Below are positions 61,201 through 64,000 of a stretch of 64,000 nucleotides of DNA, piece by piece. Position 1 is the stretch's first letter. Each line of letters begins with the position of its first letter. Origin of the DNA: Typha latifolia (lineage: Eukaryota; Streptophyta; Magnoliopsida; Poales; Typhaceae). The notes under the pieces were generated by a model. The model saw only the letters and a program-made list of their open reading frames with translations. It was not told the origin of the DNA and ran no database searches. The position numbers and the translations under genes were made by a program. Location of the stretch: the NCBI GenBank assembly GCA_019914945.1, contig CM034102.1:15117501-15181500 (forward strand), written 5' to 3'.

Positions 61201-63728
61201 ATACTATTCAACACATAATATTAATTAATAATTAGTTTAATAATTAAAATTAATATCTAGTTGAACGTAAAATGACGGGAAGGATCAAAGACTTTATTTG
61301 ATGATGATAGATGAAAATAAAATTTTTATAAAAGAGGCTCCACATCGGCACGGAGACTAGCATGGCTTGGCATGAGGGTGTGCTAGTCGGCACACCCCAT
61401 GCCAGATGTCGTGCCACCACCCGCATAGGGCGTGCCGATTGGCACGACCATCCTTGCTATTATGTTCTAATCATCATTGGTGAATAATATTGCTGTCGGT
61501 GTTTTTTTTTTATAAAGGCAGTTTGGATTGCAAGCAAGTGCTTTAGTTGATCAGTCACTTTTATGGATTGTTAACTATACAATTGCTCTCTTACAGGTTC
61601 TTGGCAACTATGTTCATATTTTAAAAGACAAGCAGATCTGTTTACAGGACAAGAGCAAACTCAAGAGTGCTCTTGGTGGGCTTGTTCATTGCCTCAATTT
61701 GTTGGCCAGTGAAACTATTGAACTGGTCTGTATCACATAATGAGTTGTTTGAACTACTTTTATTGTATACATTTTCTTTTCCATGATGCCTTCAGTAGTT
61801 AGTATCCTTCAAGTATTTGCTATTTCTCGCTTGCTCTGGAAGTCTAACATTCAGCTTATGTCTATAGCGATCTGTTTTCTTCATGCTCTTCGTTTGCATT
61901 TCCTGTAAGCAGTTGCATCCTGTAACCATCTTCTGTTAAATGATTTACTCCCATGCTATTATTCTGCTTATTGTATGTTAGATCTACAACTTGCTGCTAT
62001 TGATTCGAATGTGAACTTGTTTGTATCGCTTTATTCTTTTTGTTAATATGTGGTGATCTTTTTGATTTCCTTCAAAGTTTTCTATTGCCATTTAGCTACT
62101 CTAATAGCTCTTGAAATGATGATCTGTTCATGCTGTCTTGTGATAATGGAGGCTACTAGTAGGAGATATACAAAATGCTTGATTTTTGCATATATTTCTA
62201 GTGGGAATTGTTTGGGTTTTGATGCTTTGGATATTTGGTTGTGGAAAGAGGGAAAATTTGCTCTCTGAAAACTTCAAATATGACTCATATAATTCTACTA
62301 GTAGTAGGCTGGAGTTCTATGCTTGCCAACTCTATGAGTAGTTTAAGACTTTAAGGTGATGACTAAAGGTTCTTGTCACCATTAGATATTAAGTAGATGA
62401 TGAACCTGTGGTCAAGTAGGTTCTTGTCACCAATAGATATTAAGTTTTGAACAGTGAATTTGAAAATGGTGCATAGTCTAAAAAGACATCACTATGTTCA
62501 AATGTTCTGACTTTGACTTATCATTGCCATTTTTTCCATGAGTTGTTTTATTCTTGTGCTGAAGGTGTTAAAAATTGATGTACCTTTTAAGATCTCTTCT
62601 ATCCCATGTTTAATAACATTCTCATCTCCTTTGGACAAATTACTTGTTTTAAATAATGAGGATCTTTTATTCCATAAAGTTTAGAAACAAAATCATGAGA
62701 TGAAGTAACTCGATATTAGATCAATCAAGATCTACTTGACATTGTACAAAAACCATATTTAGATGGATGGAGGACCTTTCATGTGAATGGCCTGATGTAC
62801 ACAGCTGCCTTATCCTTTGAGTGAAATTTAGGTCAAATTTCTGTTTCTTTTGAAGATGTTTGTGCTCCGTACTTCAACGTCTCCCCTCATCGTCTTCTCC
62901 ATTCTTTGGCGGAAGTATTACTTTAACATGCTAACTGTGAGTATGCTCATCAAAGGCTATGTCCTACTCCATAAGTCCTAATTTTCCTCAGCAGTCCCCA
63001 AAAGTTCATGGAGCATTAACTCAATAATTTAAGTTAATAACTTTATTAATTCTTCTTATCTTATGTGGTAATACCTCTTTCAATTAGTCTTCAATAGGAT
63101 ATGGTGTATAAGTACTAGTCCGACCACCAGAAGAGCCATTGAAGGTTCAATATTCATAAATCATATAGTGTGTAAGTCCTAATTCTCTCTTGTCGTTTTT
63201 ATGAGAATGTTCATCTGATAGAAAACCTCACTAAAGGGTTCAATGACCACATCTAGTCTGCATTAGTGTAGTGACAAATTAAATTAGTAGAATATGTTGG
63301 TTTCTCCTTATCATCTCTATCTCAATGATCTTTGAACCTAGCTTAATTTCGTTGGTGACCTCCAGTCCCAATCTTTTACTATTTCATATTTTTTCGTACA
63401 TATCTTATTTACTTTCAAACTTGCAAAGTCCATTTGATGTTAATGCCTCATTTTAAAATTGCTAATTCCTCATGTGCTTCAAAGTTCAAACATGGTTAGT
63501 TGCAAAAATGAATAGTTTGTTCCCTCTTCTTTAGTCGGATAACTTGCTCAACTCTTTCGTACCTGCAGATTTAGAGAAAGAATTTTGTTCAGTCAAAATG
63601 TTTATATACATGTTTTCTACTGTCATTTAATTTGCTTTATGATCCAATTTCCTTTTAAAATTTTTTGCAGAATAGAAAAGCACCTGACTGGATGACGCGC
63701 ATGTTTGTCAAATTCGAAAATCAGCAAG
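55249..63728 (+). CDS. TEX10/IPI1-like ribosome-biogenesis protein (5' part, gene runs off the window)
   Basis: Homologue of human TEX10 and yeast Ipi1, a subunit of the Rix1/PELP1-type complex that acts in ITS2 processing and late 60S ribosome maturation in the nucleolus and nucleoplasm. Exons in the window: 55249-55305, 55393-55465, 55552-55674, 56636-56805, 59441-59590, 61597-61725 and 63671-63728, about 253 residues, all in frame. The N-terminus MVRSKSSNSKKPKRGVDFKK is basic and nuclear-localisation-like. It is followed by the family blocks GLTLQELLKKTSHRNPKMR, DALNGIKEIILKDP, NDGAVRDTFFNLL and THLSVDIRLMAFKFLQLV (ARM/HEAT-type helices). The last exon ends in phase 1, so the C-terminal part lies beyond 64000. 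The start ATG is two bases into its exon, after a CACACAG acceptor. Introns are AT-rich; those at 56806-59440 and 59591-61596 are large. Confidence 0.88.
57861..57935. repeat. 29-bp tandem repeat with CACGTG
   Basis: Two and a half copies of GTGTCCATTGCTGTGGTAAC plus TGGGTTCAC in intron 4 of the TEX10-like gene. Each junction creates a CACGTG G-box (57889-57894 and 57918-57923). Confidence 0.85.
59830..60340. other. GC-richer segment in an intron of the TEX10-like gene
   Basis: Less AT-rich than the intron around it, with a GAGGGAGAGAGAGCGAG tract. It looks like an old insertion, but I saw no terminal repeats or domains. Confidence 0.3.
60869..61456. mobile_element. Non-autonomous hAT-type element (CAANGATGG family)
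   Basis: 588 bp. The left end is CAACGATGGCTGTGCCAGTG; the right end in reverse is CAAGGATGGTCGTGCCAATC. It is flanked by an exact 8-bp duplication CTATTATG (60861-60868 and 61457-61464). The interior is AT-rich and non-coding. Same family as 12414-13309. It sits in an intron of the TEX10-like gene, 140 bp before an exon. Confidence 0.85.
62367..62445. repeat. Direct repeat, 28 bp, 51-bp period
   Basis: AGGTTCTTGTCACCANTAGA plus TATTAAGT occurs at 62367-62394 and 62418-62445 with one difference. Intronic. Confidence 0.8.
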
Positions 63729-64000
63729 GTAGTATTATATTGTTCTTTTCTGTGACATCTCTTGTTATCTTTTCATCTTCCAGTATTCTTTTCTTGTATT
63801 ATTGGTGCATCATGTGTTAAAACCTAGTTAATCCAAGTTTTCTTGTTCCTTCTAAAGAGTAAAAAGAATCATTAAATATGAAAATCTCTGTTTATCAATG
63901 ACTGTTTGTCTATTGCGATTCACTTGCTACTCCCTTGAGACGACCCGTTAGTATGGCTGTCATGTTTGTTCCAGCTAATTGTCTGCATTATCATTATGAT

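Overview
The window is nuclear DNA of a flowering plant. It is AT-rich, with spliced genes, GT-AG introns, TATA boxes, CT-rich leaders and many transposon remnants. All identifiable proteins are plant families. I cannot name the species; the long repeat-filled introns would fit a monocot such as a palm, but that is a guess. There are no bacterial operons, tRNA or rRNA genes, or CRISPR arrays that I can see.

Layout. (1) 305-921, minus: a small three-exon gene with a signal peptide and a C-terminal DY...HPPKNN peptide, an RGF/GOLVEN/CLEL peptide-hormone precursor. (2) 922-4570: intergenic, with microsatellites and diverged ~340-bp repeats. (3) 4577-39660, plus: a complete bacterial-type (type IA) DNA topoisomerase I with an organelle-targeting-like N-terminus. 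It has 21 coding exons over 34.7 kb and encodes 1,117 residues. Its promoter has a TATA box and five site II (TGGGCY) motifs. Its introns hold a hAT-type element with TIRs and 8-bp TSDs (18093-19001), another TIR element (12414-13309), a solo LTR (26584-28511), a decayed hAT transposase (about 32700-33890) and an LTR with primer-binding site and gag leader (33927-36584). (4) 42598-46521, plus: a U-box/ARM-repeat E3 ubiquitin ligase of the PUB42/43/44 type. (5) 47589-49888, minus: a group XII (bHLH49/62/74/78, CIB-like) bHLH transcription factor. (6) 52275-53312: a broken partial copy of the next gene. (7) 55249 to beyond the window end, plus: the 5' part of a TEX10/IPI1-like ribosome-biogenesis gene.

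The four larger genes are unrelated in function; this is ordinary gene order with no cluster logic. The RGF gene and the topoisomerase diverge, the ligase and bHLH genes converge, and the bHLH and TEX10 genes diverge across the partial duplicate.

The most unusual feature is a transposon family that carries what looks like a core promoter plus leader and first-intron region. One copy is clean (TIRs and TSD) inside the topoisomerase gene. A second, reversed copy ends 20 bp before the TEX10/IPI1 start codon and seems to supply that gene's TATA box, CT-rich leader and 5' UTR intron. All gene models were assembled by eye from reading frame, splice-site consensus and family knowledge; no alignment or expression data were available.
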